This document shows, piece after piece, positions 1 to 11,320 of a DNA stretch of 64,000 nt. The stretch comes from Sphagnum compactum (taxonomy: Eukaryota; Bryophyta; Sphagnopsida; Sphagnales), in assembly GCA_965153455.1 (NCBI GenBank), contig OZ234495.1:13264875-13328874 (forward strand). Direction: 5' to 3'. The notes under the pieces were generated by a model. It was not told the origin of the DNA. It did no database searches and saw nothing but the letters and a program-made list of their open reading frames with translations. Position 1 is the first letter of the stretch, and every line of letters begins with the position of its first letter. The translations under genes were made by a program, and so were the position numbers.

Positions 1-416
1 AAAGGGTGTTCTTTTCATTTCTCCCGTGACTTAGTGAATTAGGGGTCTACGTATTGTGGTGTTTGTGTCTAGCTACTGGTAAATAGTTGTCTTGTGCAGT
101 GAATCACATGGTTGTGGTTTATAAGAGTATGGCATCTCCATAAGGGTCAGCGATACCTCATGCTTCTCTATTCTCCAACCCCGTTTGTTTAACCTCAGTA
201 AGTTTTTACTCGGGTTTCTAAGACTTTTGATCAACTGCTAGAGCAGAAGTAAAACATCAATTAATTATTGGAACATTTGAAAATGCACAAATAGCCAAAT
301 TTATTGTAGGCATCATATGAGGAAAAAGAAAACCATGGATATTATATTCCATTATCTCAAGGACATTACGGATTATGAACTGATCATGCTCGTTCGTCAT
401 ATGGCAAGTTCACATC
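1..416. other. Intergenic, nothing recognised
   Basis: Mixed-composition sequence without a long reading frame. I see no motif, repeat or RNA gene that I can support here. The codon-like segment described next may begin within its last part. Confidence 0.3.
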
Positions 417-827
417 AATGATGTGCGAGGTTGGATGAAAATAAGACATGCAGTGACCTCTCAAGGGGTGTCTGATGGCCAAGATCCTTTCATTGCTCAA
501 AGGCAAAATGGCAAGCCTTTAAGCCCGGCCACAAATGTTAGATGACCTCTAGGACATTCATCTGGCGAGGAGGAGCTGCCAACCGAAGCTGGAGCAAATC
601 AATCCTCGCAGCAATCGTGCTCAAGACGACAAGCAATTTCTCATCGTTCCGGATGTGGGTCTTGTCTATGTTAGAGGACACAGATCAAATGTATGCACTA
701 TAGAACAGATCCAGTTCAAGTAATAGTCGAATTAGATGACCTACAGTGTCAGGAAGGAATGTCATGGATTGAAGGTGCCCTATCAATACACTGGGAAATC
801 TCTGACAATGTCATTATGTCAAAATAA
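417..827 (+). pseudogene. Unidentified coding-like remnant with two in-frame stops
   Basis: One frame reads as protein-like sequence for about 135 codons, with higher GC than its surroundings and few low-complexity residues. It is interrupted by TGA near 543 and TAG near 681 and ends at TAA near 825. Readable stretches include VSDGQDPFIAQRQNGK and, near the end, CQEGMSWIEGALSIHWE. I do not recognise the family. It could be an exon of a broken host gene or part of a retroelement. The upstream limit is arbitrary. Confidence 0.22.
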
Positions 828-984
828 ACTGCCCATGCTTTTCTTGGAAGCAGGTTGAGGCAAATCCAAAGTAGGCACAGTAAGAACTCTACTGTCTAAA
901 ACAAGTTTAATATGATATGTCACTCAAAGGCAAACTATGTAAGAAGTAAGAACATATTAGATTTTTCCTTCAAAAAAGGTCACA

Positions 985-1530
985 ATGTCTTCACCCTGTC
1001 TTTGGGCCTCCTTTCACCCCCTATCCCCTCTTTGAGTGAGGTCTGCAAAGTAAGGCCCACTTTACACCAGGAGTCAGGGCCAAAAAAATTTGGGGCAAAC
1101 TTTGAGCATTTTTGGGTTGCAAATTGGCCTCCCAAATTTGATGGTATCCTTTTTACAGCCTTAATACAAGGCCATAAAGTTCGACATTTATTAGTACTTG
1201 GGGCAGATTGAATTTTTTTTTTCTATTTCAGCCTTGACTCCTAGTGTAAAGCCCTTGGGGCTGATTTCAACTTTTGCACGAATAGGAATGCTCGATTTGG
1301 GTTGAGCGTTGGTCCTGACTCATAACCTAAGGAAGTTATTATTAAATCTGGGTGCGAAATGCTGAAACTCAGCATTTACTGCACAATGTTCAAGGTAATT
1401 CTAGTAATTGTATATGTTTGAGCAGCGAAAATATATGCAGCATGGGTGGAGGCGCTCACGAAAAAGGAAAGAGGGGGTCAAAACAGGACGAAGCTCAGTT
1501 TACCACAAAAAAATGGTGCATTTCTGAGTT
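985..1530. repeat. Left arm of a large inverted repeat
   Basis: Segments here reappear in reverse complement at about 5390-5700. The block around 1000-1055 (CCCCTATCCCCTCTTTGAG, then GCAAAGTAAGG) matches 5640-5690. The block 1340-1530 (ATGCTGAAACTCAGCATTTA, GAGCAGCGA, GGCGCTCAC) matches 5395-5560. The arm is interrupted by a 272-base insertion. The two arms enclose about 4 kb and could be ends of an old long-TIR DNA transposon. Confidence 0.6.
1056..1327. mobile_element. Small TIR element inserted in the inverted-repeat arm
   Basis: A 272-base insert flanked by TAAGG at 1051-1055 and 1328-1332. The other arm of the inverted repeat, near 5640, carries this sequence uninterrupted with a single TAAGG, so this is an insertion with a 5-base target duplication. 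Its ends carry inverted GAGTCAGG[G/A]CC motifs, and inside is GACTCCTAGTGTAAAGCCC, the partner of ACTTTACACCAGGAGTC near the start. A longer relative lies at 6575-7290. The superfamily is not clear. Confidence 0.6.
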
Positions 1531-1534
1531 TCAT

Positions 1535-2815
1535 CCCACTTGAAGGCTAACCTACTTTTTTGCAGGTTAAAAAAAAATCTCACCCAGTTTTGAACCAAAC
1601 TGAGGGTTCTGGTGCTATGTTTTCCTGAGTTTACGGAAAACTCTATTGCAAGTAGTGAAACAAGGACCAAATTGGGATACCCAAAAGTCATGATGCGTGC
1701 TTCCCAATTCCAATGGCTTGCCATGGCCTTCACATGCTGTCCACATGAAATTTGAATAGGAGGGAATTTCCTTCATGCCCAGCTCTGGTTGAGTAGAACA
1801 GTTGCTGCTTGTCTCTCACTGCAAATTGATCAGACATTGTTTGTAGAGCCATTGCAGAGACAGTTGGCTTTCTTTTGTTACACATGTCTTTTCTGCTATG
1901 GGTGCTGGGTGTCTTATGCTTCAAGGAATAGAAGAGCCGGAAGTGTGCACCTGGGTCCGAAAAAAGTCTTTTACTCAGGAACACATAAAGCTCTGTGTTA
2001 GCTTGTAACATCAAGCTTCATGATTTTGTGTGAAGGTTCAAGGAGCACACATAGGTCTGAATTCCTTGGGAATTATTTCCAGCAAAAAATTTCCCAGTTT
2101 TCTCACCGGGTTGGTGGACATCAAATGACACAAGCAACTTCTAAGAATCTAAACACTGGGATTGATTGCACTTTCTAAAACATGAGTTTTTCTATTGAAG
2201 TCCTTCCATTTAGCTCCACCAAAACTTCACATCTCATGGATCAGAACAGAAGAAAAAGAAAATGGAAGAAATTATGGCACCAGAGCGAACTTGTTTTTTT
2301 CATGAGGAATAAGTTAATTAAGAGGGATATTCTAAAACTATTGGCTATATTCCTAACACATATAGGCTACCAGATTGGAAAGTTGCCATGTCTAATGAAC
2401 AATTTAGATCATTTTCGGATCATGGGAAACCGAGCCCCTTATCTGGTGAGTTATTGAAGAACTCTAGGGGTGCACCAAGTTTGTTTCAAAATGTTTTGAC
2501 CAAGGGTGAAGAAGTTATTGAATATTGAACAATTTTTTCACTTGAAATTTATTTAAATTAAAACTAAAAACTATAGGGGAATTTGGGTGTGCTCTTGGTT
2601 TTGTTGGAAAGCCATCAATGACTAGGGCTCAATGAAGGTGATTATAAAAAATTTAGACCTAAGGTGTCACAGATATTGAATTTTGATTCGTTCTTGTCAT
2701 TAAAATTTTCAGTTAACTTACCCAAAAAAAAAAAAGGGTTTGAAAAGAAATTTTACTTGGGTAAGTAGTTCACACTTGGGCCAGCAGCACACGCTACACT
2801 AATCACTATTAAAAG
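1535..2815. other. Interior of the inverted-repeat element, no gene recognised
   Basis: Several overlapping open frames of 60-95 codons lie on both strands around 1500-2460, but none resembles a known domain and they overlap each other on opposite strands. I take them as chance frames in old transposon DNA. Confidence 0.3.
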
Positions 2816-2819
2816 CGCT

Positions 2820-3055
2820 GGCCAAAATAGCCATTGCAGCTGCCATCCCTGCACCAATAGCCAGGGCACCCTTCCACAACACCCATGGGTCCTTTTTTTT
2901 TTTAAAAGAAAAAAAATTCACCTCCAGGACCACCCTTTGTTTGAACTCCCATGTGAAGAAAATTAAAATAAAAACTTAAAAAAAAAGGTCCCATAGGTGT
3001 TGTGGAGGTTGCCTTGGCTATGGGGCAAGTGGCACCAGTTGCCTTGGCTATTACA
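2820..3055. mobile_element. Foldback MITE with long inverted arms
   Basis: The left arm (about 2820-2902) and right arm (about 2977-3055) are imperfect reverse complements. CCACAACACCCATGGG and CCCATAGGTGTTGTGG pair, as do the flanking CAATAGCCAGGGCA and TTGCCTTGGCTATG. The centre is T-rich then A-rich. The whole unit would fold into a hairpin of about 235 bases. No coding capacity. Limits are approximate because no target duplication was found. Confidence 0.6.
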
Positions 3056-3065
3056 AAGTCATTGA

Positions 3066-3283
3066 TGGTGCATTCACACTTGATGTTAAGTTAGTGTTAA
3101 ATGAAAATCTAGGTGGCATCCAAGGTGGCACCCAATGTCAAATGGGTGATTGCATAATGCTAAGTGAATGTTAGCTTAACATAAAATCTTCATGGTAAAT
3201 AAGTTTAAGTCCTAAATGACTAGCATGATGTTAGGGGATACAACACTAGAGTCCCTAACACCACTGCATGTGTGAATGCACCT
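3066..3283. mobile_element. Tourist-like MITE, copy 1
   Basis: A 218-base element whose ends are inverted copies of GGTGCATTCACACTTGATG (right end reads GTGTGAATGCACC). It is flanked by TGA on both sides (3063-3065, 3284-3286), a 3-base target duplication as made by PIF/Harbinger transposases. The interior has no coding capacity. It matches the copy at 17503-17692 along its length, and the ends resemble those of the 4.4 kb Harbinger element at 36044-40468. Confidence 0.75.
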
Positions 3284-3698
3284 TGACTGCCCTACCTATT
3301 TAAACAATGAAACTATGGTATTACTTTTTCAGGTTTGGCATTAAATGTGTCAAATAATTAATATAATTTGAAGATTTTGATTGGGCACTTGAGTTTTTGA
3401 TTTTGAAAATTTCGGCACATTATAAGGATTAGATTTCATAACAATGTTAATGTTTTCATCAGTTTCTTGTTGTGCTTTTGGTTAATTTGACGAAAGGCTT
3501 CAAATCTCTGTTGAACTTGTGTGGGTTCCAATCTGCTTTTCAAAATTTTGTTGGATTGGTCATGAGTTTGAATCTGGGTGCCTTTGATTGAATTTTTTGA
3601 GATTTTCAACATTCAATGTTGTATTTTTCTGAAAAATTCGAAGAAAGAAAGTGAAAATAATATAATTTATGCTGAACCTGAAAAGGTTGCACAATATT

Positions 3699-4070
3699 CA
3701 AAATGCACTTCACACTACCTACAGCATTTCTATACACACAATGCTGCAGTAGCAATCTAATAAGCTCGGGACGCCTTGAAGAAAAGATCTGAGAAAATCT
3801 CGATTTCATTGAGAAAATTTCCATCTGCTAAAATGTACTTCACACTATCTACAGCATTTCTATGCACAAAATGCTGCAGTAGCAATCTAATAAGCTCTGG
3901 AGAATAGATCTTGAAGAATAGATCTGAGAAAATCTATTCAAGATCTATTCTTTAATTATTTAAATGAATTATTTCAAGATTCATTTCATCTAATCTTCAA
4001 GATCTTGAAATCTAGCTCTGGAGAATAGATCTTGAAGAATAGATTTCATTGAGAAAATTTCATCTGCTGT
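3699..4070. repeat. 131-base direct repeat with palindromic insert
   Basis: The block at about 3699-3767 (TTCACACTACCTACAGCATT, then AATGCTGCAGTAGCAATC) is repeated at 3830-3898 with few differences. A part of the following sequence (GGAGAATAGATCTTGAAGAA, then TTTCATTGAGAAAATTT) returns at 4018-4062. Between them lies the hairpin at 3901-3951. Confidence 0.7.
3901..3951. repeat. Near-perfect hairpin
   Basis: The left arm AGAATAGATCTTGAA pairs exactly with TTCAAGATCTATTCT at 3937-3951. The stem continues inwards through ATAGAT/ATCTAT after a three-base bulge. The loop is CTGAGAAA. Confidence 0.7.
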
Positions 4071-4091
4071 GGCTGCATGAAATTTCTATTT

Positions 4092-4195
4092 TCCACAAGC
4101 CTCTTGTGTTTGTCCTGTTGTTGAAAAGAGGTCATAGGTGTTTTACCCTATGGCCTCTTTTCCACAATACGAGGGAGGACACAAGAGGCTTCTGG
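4092..4195. repeat. Long imperfect foldback, possible small-RNA precursor
   Basis: About 46 bases on each side pair around the loop TGTTTTAC. The inner stem is GAAAAGAGGTCATAGG with CCTATGGCCTCTTTTC (one G-T pair). The outer stem pairs CACAAGCCTCTTGTG and TGTCC with GGACACAAGAGGCTT, with bulges. Size and shape fit a plant microRNA-type precursor, but a short MITE would look the same. No RNA evidence is available. Confidence 0.45.
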
Positions 4196-5389
4196 AACCA
4201 AAAAACAAAACCATGCATGCATCCCGAGAAAGGAGACGTGCAGACAGACAGACGGACCACCAGAGCATTGCACTGCCATAGAAGAAGGTTCATGACCTTC
4301 GGGGTCAGTGCAGCTCCCCTCCGCTCTCACCTTCCTGGAACCTGGAGCTCCAAAAGGGCACAACCCCAGGATGGGTCCGTCCGTGCACCTCCCCCCTCCC
4401 TCCCATTCCACCTTCGTGGAAGGAAGGAAGCTGGAGTTTGTTCCAAAACAGAACCCAATAAGTACCCCCAGTTTATTCTATATAGTAAAGGACGTCGTGG
4501 TCGTGAAGCTTCGGGATGAAATGAAGCTTTCCATCCAGACATCGGGATGAAATGAAGCTTTCTATCTGTCCATCCGTTCGTCATCCATCTCGTAATGGGT
4601 GAAAAAGACATTTGAATCAGCAATTAGGGCTATTCGCCTACCTAATTTGCTATTAGCCCAAGTTGAAAATGGTCACAAACATTTTTTGGAAATAAAAAAT
4701 TTCATGCAGCCAATGAGAAGGCTCAACATGCACTCATGGGGGCCTCAGTTTTTTTCTTGTGGGACTAACCAATGTTCCCCGAAAAATTGGTGAGGGGCCA
4801 ATCAATGTTGCTCCCTTAAATTTTTTCAAAAAATTGTGGGGTCACCCAGGAATTAATTAATATAAAGCATACACACATACACTGATTATCCATAGAATTG
4901 CATGACAAATTGGTTCTGACATAGTGTTTCAAGTCAATGCATGTGCTAGAAAAAGGTGGGGGCAATGCAAATTACATATCATATAAATTACAATTGCTAT
5001 ATGTCATGGCCTTGAATTATTAAATGACGTGCAATGGTTTGTTTGGTTTTTGCTCAACTTTCAAGGGCTTTTTAATATAAAATGCCTCCTTGCTTGGTTG
5101 GTTTCAAGTTTGTCTTGTTTCAAAGACTTGTAATTTTAAATGGCAGGAAAAAAAGCCATCAATGCCCATGGGGCCTTTATCTGAATTACATGCAACTGAG
5201 GTTTAAAACTTGGGTGAGTTTTTGAAACCATTTTTAATGGAAGCCCAGTCTGGAGCTTATGTGCTTCCAAATGCACTTTCACTTGTAGTTGTCATGGTGG
5301 ACAAAGTTGACATAATAGGGCATCAAACGTCTAACTAGGAATGAAAATTGTTCAAAATGAAATAACTTGGACCCAAACTAATTTTTCCA
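4196..5389. other. Intergenic, GC-rich patch then AT-rich
   Basis: 4200-4460 is noticeably richer in G and C and carries overlapping open frames on both strands, but no domain is recognisable. The short direct repeat CGGGATGAAATGAAGCTTTC occurs near 4512 and 4544. The rest is AT-rich with nothing supported. Confidence 0.35.
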
Positions 5390-5700
5390 CCAATTTTGGT
5401 GGTAAAACTGAGTTTCATCCTGTTTTTGGTTTTTCCTGAGTGAGCGCCTTCATTACTGCTACATATATTCTCGCTGCTCCTACCTGTACAACTACTATAG
5501 TTAGTCTCGAACCTTGTGCATTAAATGCTGAGTTTCAGCATTCCATATTGAGATTTAATAAAACTTCCTTACTTTGCGAACCTTGTGCATTAAATGCTGA
5601 GTTTCAGCATTCCATATTGAGATTTAATAAAACTTCCTTACTTTGCGGATACCGCCGAAAGAGGGAATAGGGGGTAAAAGACAAGGTGACTTTACAGATA
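5390..5700. repeat. Right arm of the large inverted repeat
   Basis: Reverse complement of blocks at 985-1055 and 1340-1530. It keeps the junction GCAAAGTAAGGAAGTT (as read on the minus strand) uninterrupted, which proves that the left arm was split later by the element at 1056-1327. It contains a fresh 69-base tandem duplication. Confidence 0.6.
5508..5645. repeat. Two perfect 69-base tandem copies
   Basis: 5508-5576 and 5577-5645 are identical by eye. The unit starts CGAACCTTGTGCATTAAATG and ends TTCCTTACTTTG. Absence of differences points to a recent duplication within an otherwise old repeat arm. Confidence 0.85.
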
Positions 5701-6574
5701 ACTCTATCTTCTGGGTTTAATATAACTTCTAAGAGGCCTCAGTCAAAAAGGTGCTGGTTCACAATGGCTTCAAGGATGATCACCCGTGCTGACTCATGTT
5801 GGGTTCCAATTCCCTATTGCTACTGATCATTGTCTTCCCTTCAGCACTGCAGTTTCTTGAAGCTCCGAAGGCTGGATTATGTGACTTTTATGGAACATTT
5901 TTCATGATTGTGCATTTTCATGATTGTTGTTCGCCCATTATATCTACTGTCCCCCCACTTACATCCATGTGGTTTTCATGCAAAAACTTGTAATATTTGT
6001 CAATTATTTAGTTGGATTTTTGCACTAGTTTTTTTTTGTGAGTGGCTCCCCCTCCGCCATTACCCAAAGTTCAAGATTCCCAGCAGATGGACCTTAGCCT
6101 AGAACTGGCTCTACAAATTTTAAATAAACCCTACCTTCCATCTCTGCCAACCCCATGTCCTTCTGCCACCACCAACTTCTTAATGCTGTATCATGCACTC
6201 TCTACACTTGTAACCACCAGCTGTGGGTTCTTCCAAGGTGGGGACAATTTCATTGAATTTATATTACATTATTAAACTATTAACCATCTACGGATTGAGG
6301 GGAAGCTTCATGACGTCCTTTACTATATATAATGAGACCCATTTCTTACAGAATTTGATTACCAAGGTGAAAACACATATTAACTCAATTAAGGTTCATT
6401 CACAACTGAGTAACAATGCGCATCCAATGGATGGTGCACTGGTGGGTGCTGGTTTACTGTGACCGCTACTAGTTGTGTAAATGCATGTGGATGCATAGGA
6501 CGGAGCTATCAACCATAGTCTTTTGCTATTAGGTCGTGGCAATCGCAAATTTTGCCCACCCTAAAGTAGCTTTT
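5701..6574. other. Intergenic, no gene recognised
   Basis: Open frames of 64-79 codons are present on the plus strand but overlap in different frames and show no known motif. Nothing further is supported. Confidence 0.3.
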
Positions 6575-7290
6575 TCATTATATTTAGGCTCACTTTAGAC
6601 TAGGAGTTGAGGCAAAAGAATCTTGGGGCTAATAGTGGAAAATTTTAGCATTTCTTGGCTTGTTGTTTGGCCCCCAAGATATTTAATAAGATATTATTTG
6701 TTTGGGGGGCCAATGCATTCATGTGTAAATTCATTAAGATAAAAAAATTAAAGACCAAAGCTTCAACTCATCATATGTTTTTTTTTTTTCTTCAATATCA
6801 TTTTTCTTTTCATCGTTTGCTTCCTTTCTCAAGCTAAACCCTAAAAGTCAGATCACCATGGATGAGCATATACGCATAAAATTTGTAACTCCCTCAATAG
6901 AAGCATATACGCATACACAAATAAGCATAGAAGCTCAACAAGAAGAGAGAAATATGACAAAGGATGAAATGAAAAAAAATGAGAAGATTTAAATTTTTTA
7001 TTTAGAATTCGTTTTGATCTTGGGATATGAATTTCATTAATTATTTTTTAAAATTTTATTACAGCAACATTGGCCCCAAGGGTTGCAAATTGGCCTCCCA
7101 TGTTGATAGATATCCTTTTTCTATCTTGGGACCAAGTCAGTGATAGATTTCATTTTTCAGCCTTGACTCCTTAGTAGTATAAACCCCTTGGGGCTGGCTG
7201 ATCTCAGTCATTGCACCAATAGGAATGCTCAATTTGAGTTCAACCTTGGCCTTTACTTGTGGTATAAAGTGGGGCTTGGGCCATATTTCC
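6575..7290. mobile_element. Longer relative of the 272-base TIR element
   Basis: The left end CTCACTTTAGACTAGGAGTT and the right part ACTTGTGGTATAAAGTGGGG are inverted relatives of each other. Internal blocks match the element at 1056-1327, for example GGTTGCAAATTGGCCTCCCA, AGCCTTGACTCCT and CAATAGGAATGCTC. The extra central segment (about 6690-7060) may be captured sequence: it holds a telobox-like AAACCCTAAA at 6836 and a short open frame. Confidence 0.5.
6858..6992 (+). CDS. 44-codon open frame inside the TIR element (uncertain)
   Basis: An ATG in a CACCATGG context, 15-20 bases after AAACCCTAAA, opens a 44-residue frame rich in charged residues (starts MDEHIRIKFVTPSIEA, ends MKKNEKI). 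It has no family I recognise. The start context looks gene-like, so this may be the first exon of a captured gene fragment. It may equally be chance. Confidence 0.15.
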   Translation: MDEHIRIKFVTPSIEAYTHTQISIEAQQEERNMTKDEMKKNEKI

Positions 7291-8330
7291 ATCTAGTTGT
7301 GCTTACAATCTATAGGTCAAGCATTGAACAAATGTGAAGCTATGTGAGCTGAGAATCAGCAGAAGGTGACATTATCATTTTTCTTTTGGGAATGTGAGTT
7401 CTCTCCTTAAGTTCTTTAAAAAAAAGTTCCTTACAAAATGGAAGACTTCTTAACATTAAACACTTACATACTGTAGTGTAGGTCAGTTTCCACATTGACA
7501 AAATGAATAAATTTTATTTTTTTTTAAATAATTCGTTTTTAAAAATATGAAATTGTTGAATTTTCCATGAAATATTATGATATTGTCACATGAGTAGTGA
7601 AATTATTCAGAGTGTATAGCCTATGATAATTATGATGATTTCTCAACATGTCAACTTCATATTATTTTCACAAAAATTCATTTCACTATTTTGAGGATTA
7701 TTTAATGATGAAACTGACCTTTAGGCTAAGGCATTTGCAGCCTAATTGCACACCCGCAATGGAAAGTGCTTGTCCATGCAAGCAGGAAACAGGGCTCCAT
7801 TTTCCGGTGATTTTCAATTAGGATGTTTGTAGTTGGGATTGCAGCAGACCCTTATTAGCTGGTTCACTCAAGGGCCTTACCAAACGGAAAGACCTGTTGA
7901 ATTTTTTTAGAATGGATGAGATTATCTAAGAAATCACAAGGCATATCATCTACAAGGCTGAAAAACGGCAGATCCCTAGAGGAAAAAATGAGAGCTTCAT
8001 CCCTAAAATGGATGATAATTTCCAATAGTAGAAGAGCCTTTCTTGAAAATTGAAAGGCCTCAACATTTCTCAGAAGTCAAATTTTGCATTAGAATTTGCC
8101 ATCCAAATAAATACGTTAATAATTTTTTTGGTGGGTCTTCATGAGAGACAGCCTAAATGCAATGTGAAATAGATACAGCCACACCAACGACATTATTATG
8201 TCTCCAGAACCAAACCAGTCCACCAAATGAGAATCCAAAACGTCAAAAACGTGCAAGAAGGGGAGTATGACATTATGGATAGAAAATGAAAAACAAAAGG
8301 AGACCAATGACATTGTCAACGAAATACATA
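7291..8330. other. AT-rich intergenic, nothing recognised
   Basis: No repeat ends or coding signal that I can support. Confidence 0.3.
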
Positions 8331-8433
8331 CCAAAGGAGATTTGGGTATGACATTACGGATAGAAAATGCATACGAAAGGAGATTTGGGTATGACATTAC
8401 GGATAGAAATGCATACGAAAGGAGATTTGGGTG
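8331..8433. repeat. 42-base tandem repeat, about 2.5 copies
   Basis: The unit CGAAAGGAGATTTGGGTATG continues ACATTACGGATAGAAA[A]TGCATA. Copies start at about 8331, 8374 and 8416; the last is cut short. A diverged extra unit precedes them near 8265-8330. Confidence 0.75.
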
Positions 8434-8699
8434 TGAAAGATATCGGTAAAGATCACAATATATCTTGTAGTAGTACGCTTGGCCCAGTCTGTGCCCATCA
8501 GAATATCAGATCTCAAATCTGACATCTGACCTGATGATCAACACAAATCTTCTCCAATGGCCACATGGGTAAGTTGATTGTGAGGTATGCCCATTAATCA
8601 TGCCCAACAAGAAAACTTTCTTCAACACCTTTTTTTCATGTATTGAAATTTAGGACCAAACTTCAAGTGTGCTCCTCTCACAACTCCAACAATTTTCCT

Positions 8700-9400
8700 T
8701 TTTTGCCTTGCTCAAAGGCGTATGAGGAGGAAGCACCATCTTGTATGGGTTTTGTTCCCTTAGTCTTTTATGGCACAACCTTATTTGGTTGGTCATGTGA
8801 TTGTTGAATTTTTTAATGGCGTTGAAAAGTTTTTTGAGCTATTTTCTTGAACTCCACAATCACCACTCATTCCTCCACCATGTTTAGTTCATTGTGTTTC
8901 GACAACTAGAAGACACTCACCAATGTGGGTTGTGCAAGTTAAGATAACATAGCATCTTAGACTTGTTACCTAAGTTCCTTGTCCAAAATCCCATATTAGA
9001 ACTAAACAACATGAAGTTTAGTGACCCTTTGTGTCACAATGATCGACTTTCTTATTCGCATGTATGCTTCCCATAGGCTTTCATGCGATTTATGTTGAAT
9101 TTTTTTTTTTAACTCCATAAATTTTCCATCTAAAACCTTTAGTAAATATTTTACAACTCTAGGAAGAATTTCACAATGGAGTTGAATGTTGGCACAAGGT
9201 CCCATCCACCAATGGAAGGAAAGGCACCACCACTTTTGGTGGTTGTGCCATTAACACTCATGTTTATATTAGTCAAACTATTATTAGTTGTACTTGAAAC
9301 TGTGGTGGCATTTGGGGTCACAATAAGGTGACCAATACACTTAGAAGTACTCAATTTAAATTTCATGGGCATGTTTAAACTTGTAGTAGTCATATGTTGG
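8700..9400 (-). pseudogene. Possible Ty3/gypsy gag-like remnant
   Basis: Read on the minus strand, frames at 9151-9393 and 9002-9205 and further downstream resemble the gag region of plant Ty3 elements: a segment like EILPRVVKYLLKVLDGKFMELKKK followed by HKSHESLWEAYMRIRKSI, then NMVEE-like text near 8870. Frames are broken. The match is from memory of the general family pattern and is weak. Confidence 0.25.
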
Positions 9401-10984
9401 TGGCCTTTTCAAATGTTGGAACAATCCTTTCCATGACATGAAAGGTGCGATTAATTATGGATTGTGCATTTGTTGTATATCACACAAGCCATCAAAATTT
9501 TGAATGAAATCATTCAACTCAATGGTGCCAACAACTTCAAATATCAATTGGACCCCTTGGTGGCTCCATAAAATTCATCCATGTCTCATGTCAAAAGGTG
9601 AAATAATTTATAACTACTTGGTAGTAAAATCCAAATTTAAATGTGAATATGAATCCGAAAATTCCCCTCCTAATGATAATGATCATGACAGTGACAATGG
9701 TTGAAATCGAAACCAATGCCTTATAAACCCACTAATACCATTTATAATCAAAGTGCTTTTTGTTTTTAAATCTCGTGGCACTTCCACATGGTGATTTTTA
9801 TATTAAACCTTAAGTCCTAAACCTTAAATCCCAAGGGATGTTGAACATGTGGGCTTAACATAACCCTAATCTAAGGGCACCTACACCCACCTGGAATATT
9901 CCATAAGGCCAAACAAACATGGGGTTCGTTGTGAACATGACAACTATGGTGTTGGGCCCAAATTAACCTAAACCAATTTTGATTAGGAAGGGTAGGACAG
10001 CCAAGGAAGTTTTGGGGTTAACCTTAAGTTTAAGGGGTTAGGTTAATGCATAAAACTTTATCCTAGTAGGATTTCATGGGTGGGTGACCTGGTTAGGAGA
10101 AGGGGGGAAATAGGTTGGCTGGATTAAGATAAGGCTATATTACTTTATCCTTGTTTGAAACTGGTTAAACCTAGCAGATAAAAAGGTACATACAGGGGGG
10201 GATGTTTCCCAACAACTTTTAACAATTAGGGTTAGGTTAGGAGAATAATAGTGGCATCTTCTTAAAGCTAAAAGGAAGGAAAACAATTGATGGTCTTTTT
10301 TTCTTATTTTTGTGTGATGATGATGTTGTGAATTGTAAGGATGAAGAGATATCTTGGCATTTCATGAGAAGGCGAAATTAGTGAAAAAGGGGGCCACAAC
10401 ATCATGGGTGATCAAGCTTTTCGAGATAGTCAAATCAACACACACACTGAAAGATGAATGTAGGATCATCAAATGATGATAGAGGTGGTTGCTCAAGTGG
10501 GGAATTTCATGAGCATGGTGACAAGTGGTGAGTGGTTTAGAATCAAGAAAAAGCACTTGAAATTGTTGCTGAAATAAGTTATCATGAGTAGGAAAGGAAG
10601 AGAATTAGACAATGTTGTTGTGAGGCCTATGAACAAAAAAGTAATGGTTTGCCCTCTTGTGAAAGCAAGAGAATGAAGGAGTGAGAGGAAGGTTGTCCCA
10701 TCAAAGATAGTGTCAAGGATTATGTGGGGGCTCTGAAGGTGTAGGTAGTTGGAATATAGGCTTGTAGTGAAGGACGATAATATATATACCATGTTAAAAG
10801 TTAACTAGACAAATAAGTGAGGAACCTCAAGATTGAAAGAAACACCTCGTAACCTCTTCTTGAAGATGTGAAACTTGGTTGTGTGTAAAGGCCTACTAGA
10901 ATTCTAAAATGTTGTTCTTGCATGAATATGCCCTAGTTTAGGGTTGTAGTTAGTTAAGTGCAAAAAGAAAAGAGTGGTAAAAAA
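9401..10984. other. Intergenic, no gene recognised
   Basis: AT-rich sequence with CCTAA/TTAGG-like words at 9800-10090 and open frames below 100 codons at 10362-10792 that show no known motif. Confidence 0.3.
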
Positions 10985-11320
10985 AAGTAGGATAATTGTC
11001 TATAGCAAACAGGGGAAAAGGATATAACCAATAAAATAAGGAAGAAAATTGTTAGAAGGAGAGGTAAGATAATTATCTACAATAAACATGGGAAAAAAAT
11101 ATAACCAAGGAAATAAGGAAGAAAGTTGTTAGGCGGAGAGGTAGGATAGTTGTTATATAGATAGGTAAGATAATTGTTTATAGCATATATGGGAAAAGAA
11201 TGTAACCAAAACAACAAAAAAGAAAGTTGTTAGAAGGATAGGTAGAATAATTGTTTGTAGTAAAATAGATGAGAAAAATATATAACCAATAAAACAAGGA
11301 GCAAGGGAATGGAAGTTGGG
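10985..11320. repeat. About 78-base tandem repeat, four to five diverged copies
   Basis: The unit begins TAGGATAATTGT and runs through GGGAAAAGGATATAACCAAT and AAGGAAGAAAGTTGTTAGAAGG. Units start near 10988, 11065, 11142 (short), 11166 and 11243. The copies are diverged, so the array is old. Confidence 0.65.

Noticed and set aside
4049-4519. 156-codon plus-strand frame in a GC-rich patch
   Set aside because: Overlaps minus-strand frames of similar length, includes the hairpin arms at its start and shows no domain; GC-rich DNA easily gives such frames.
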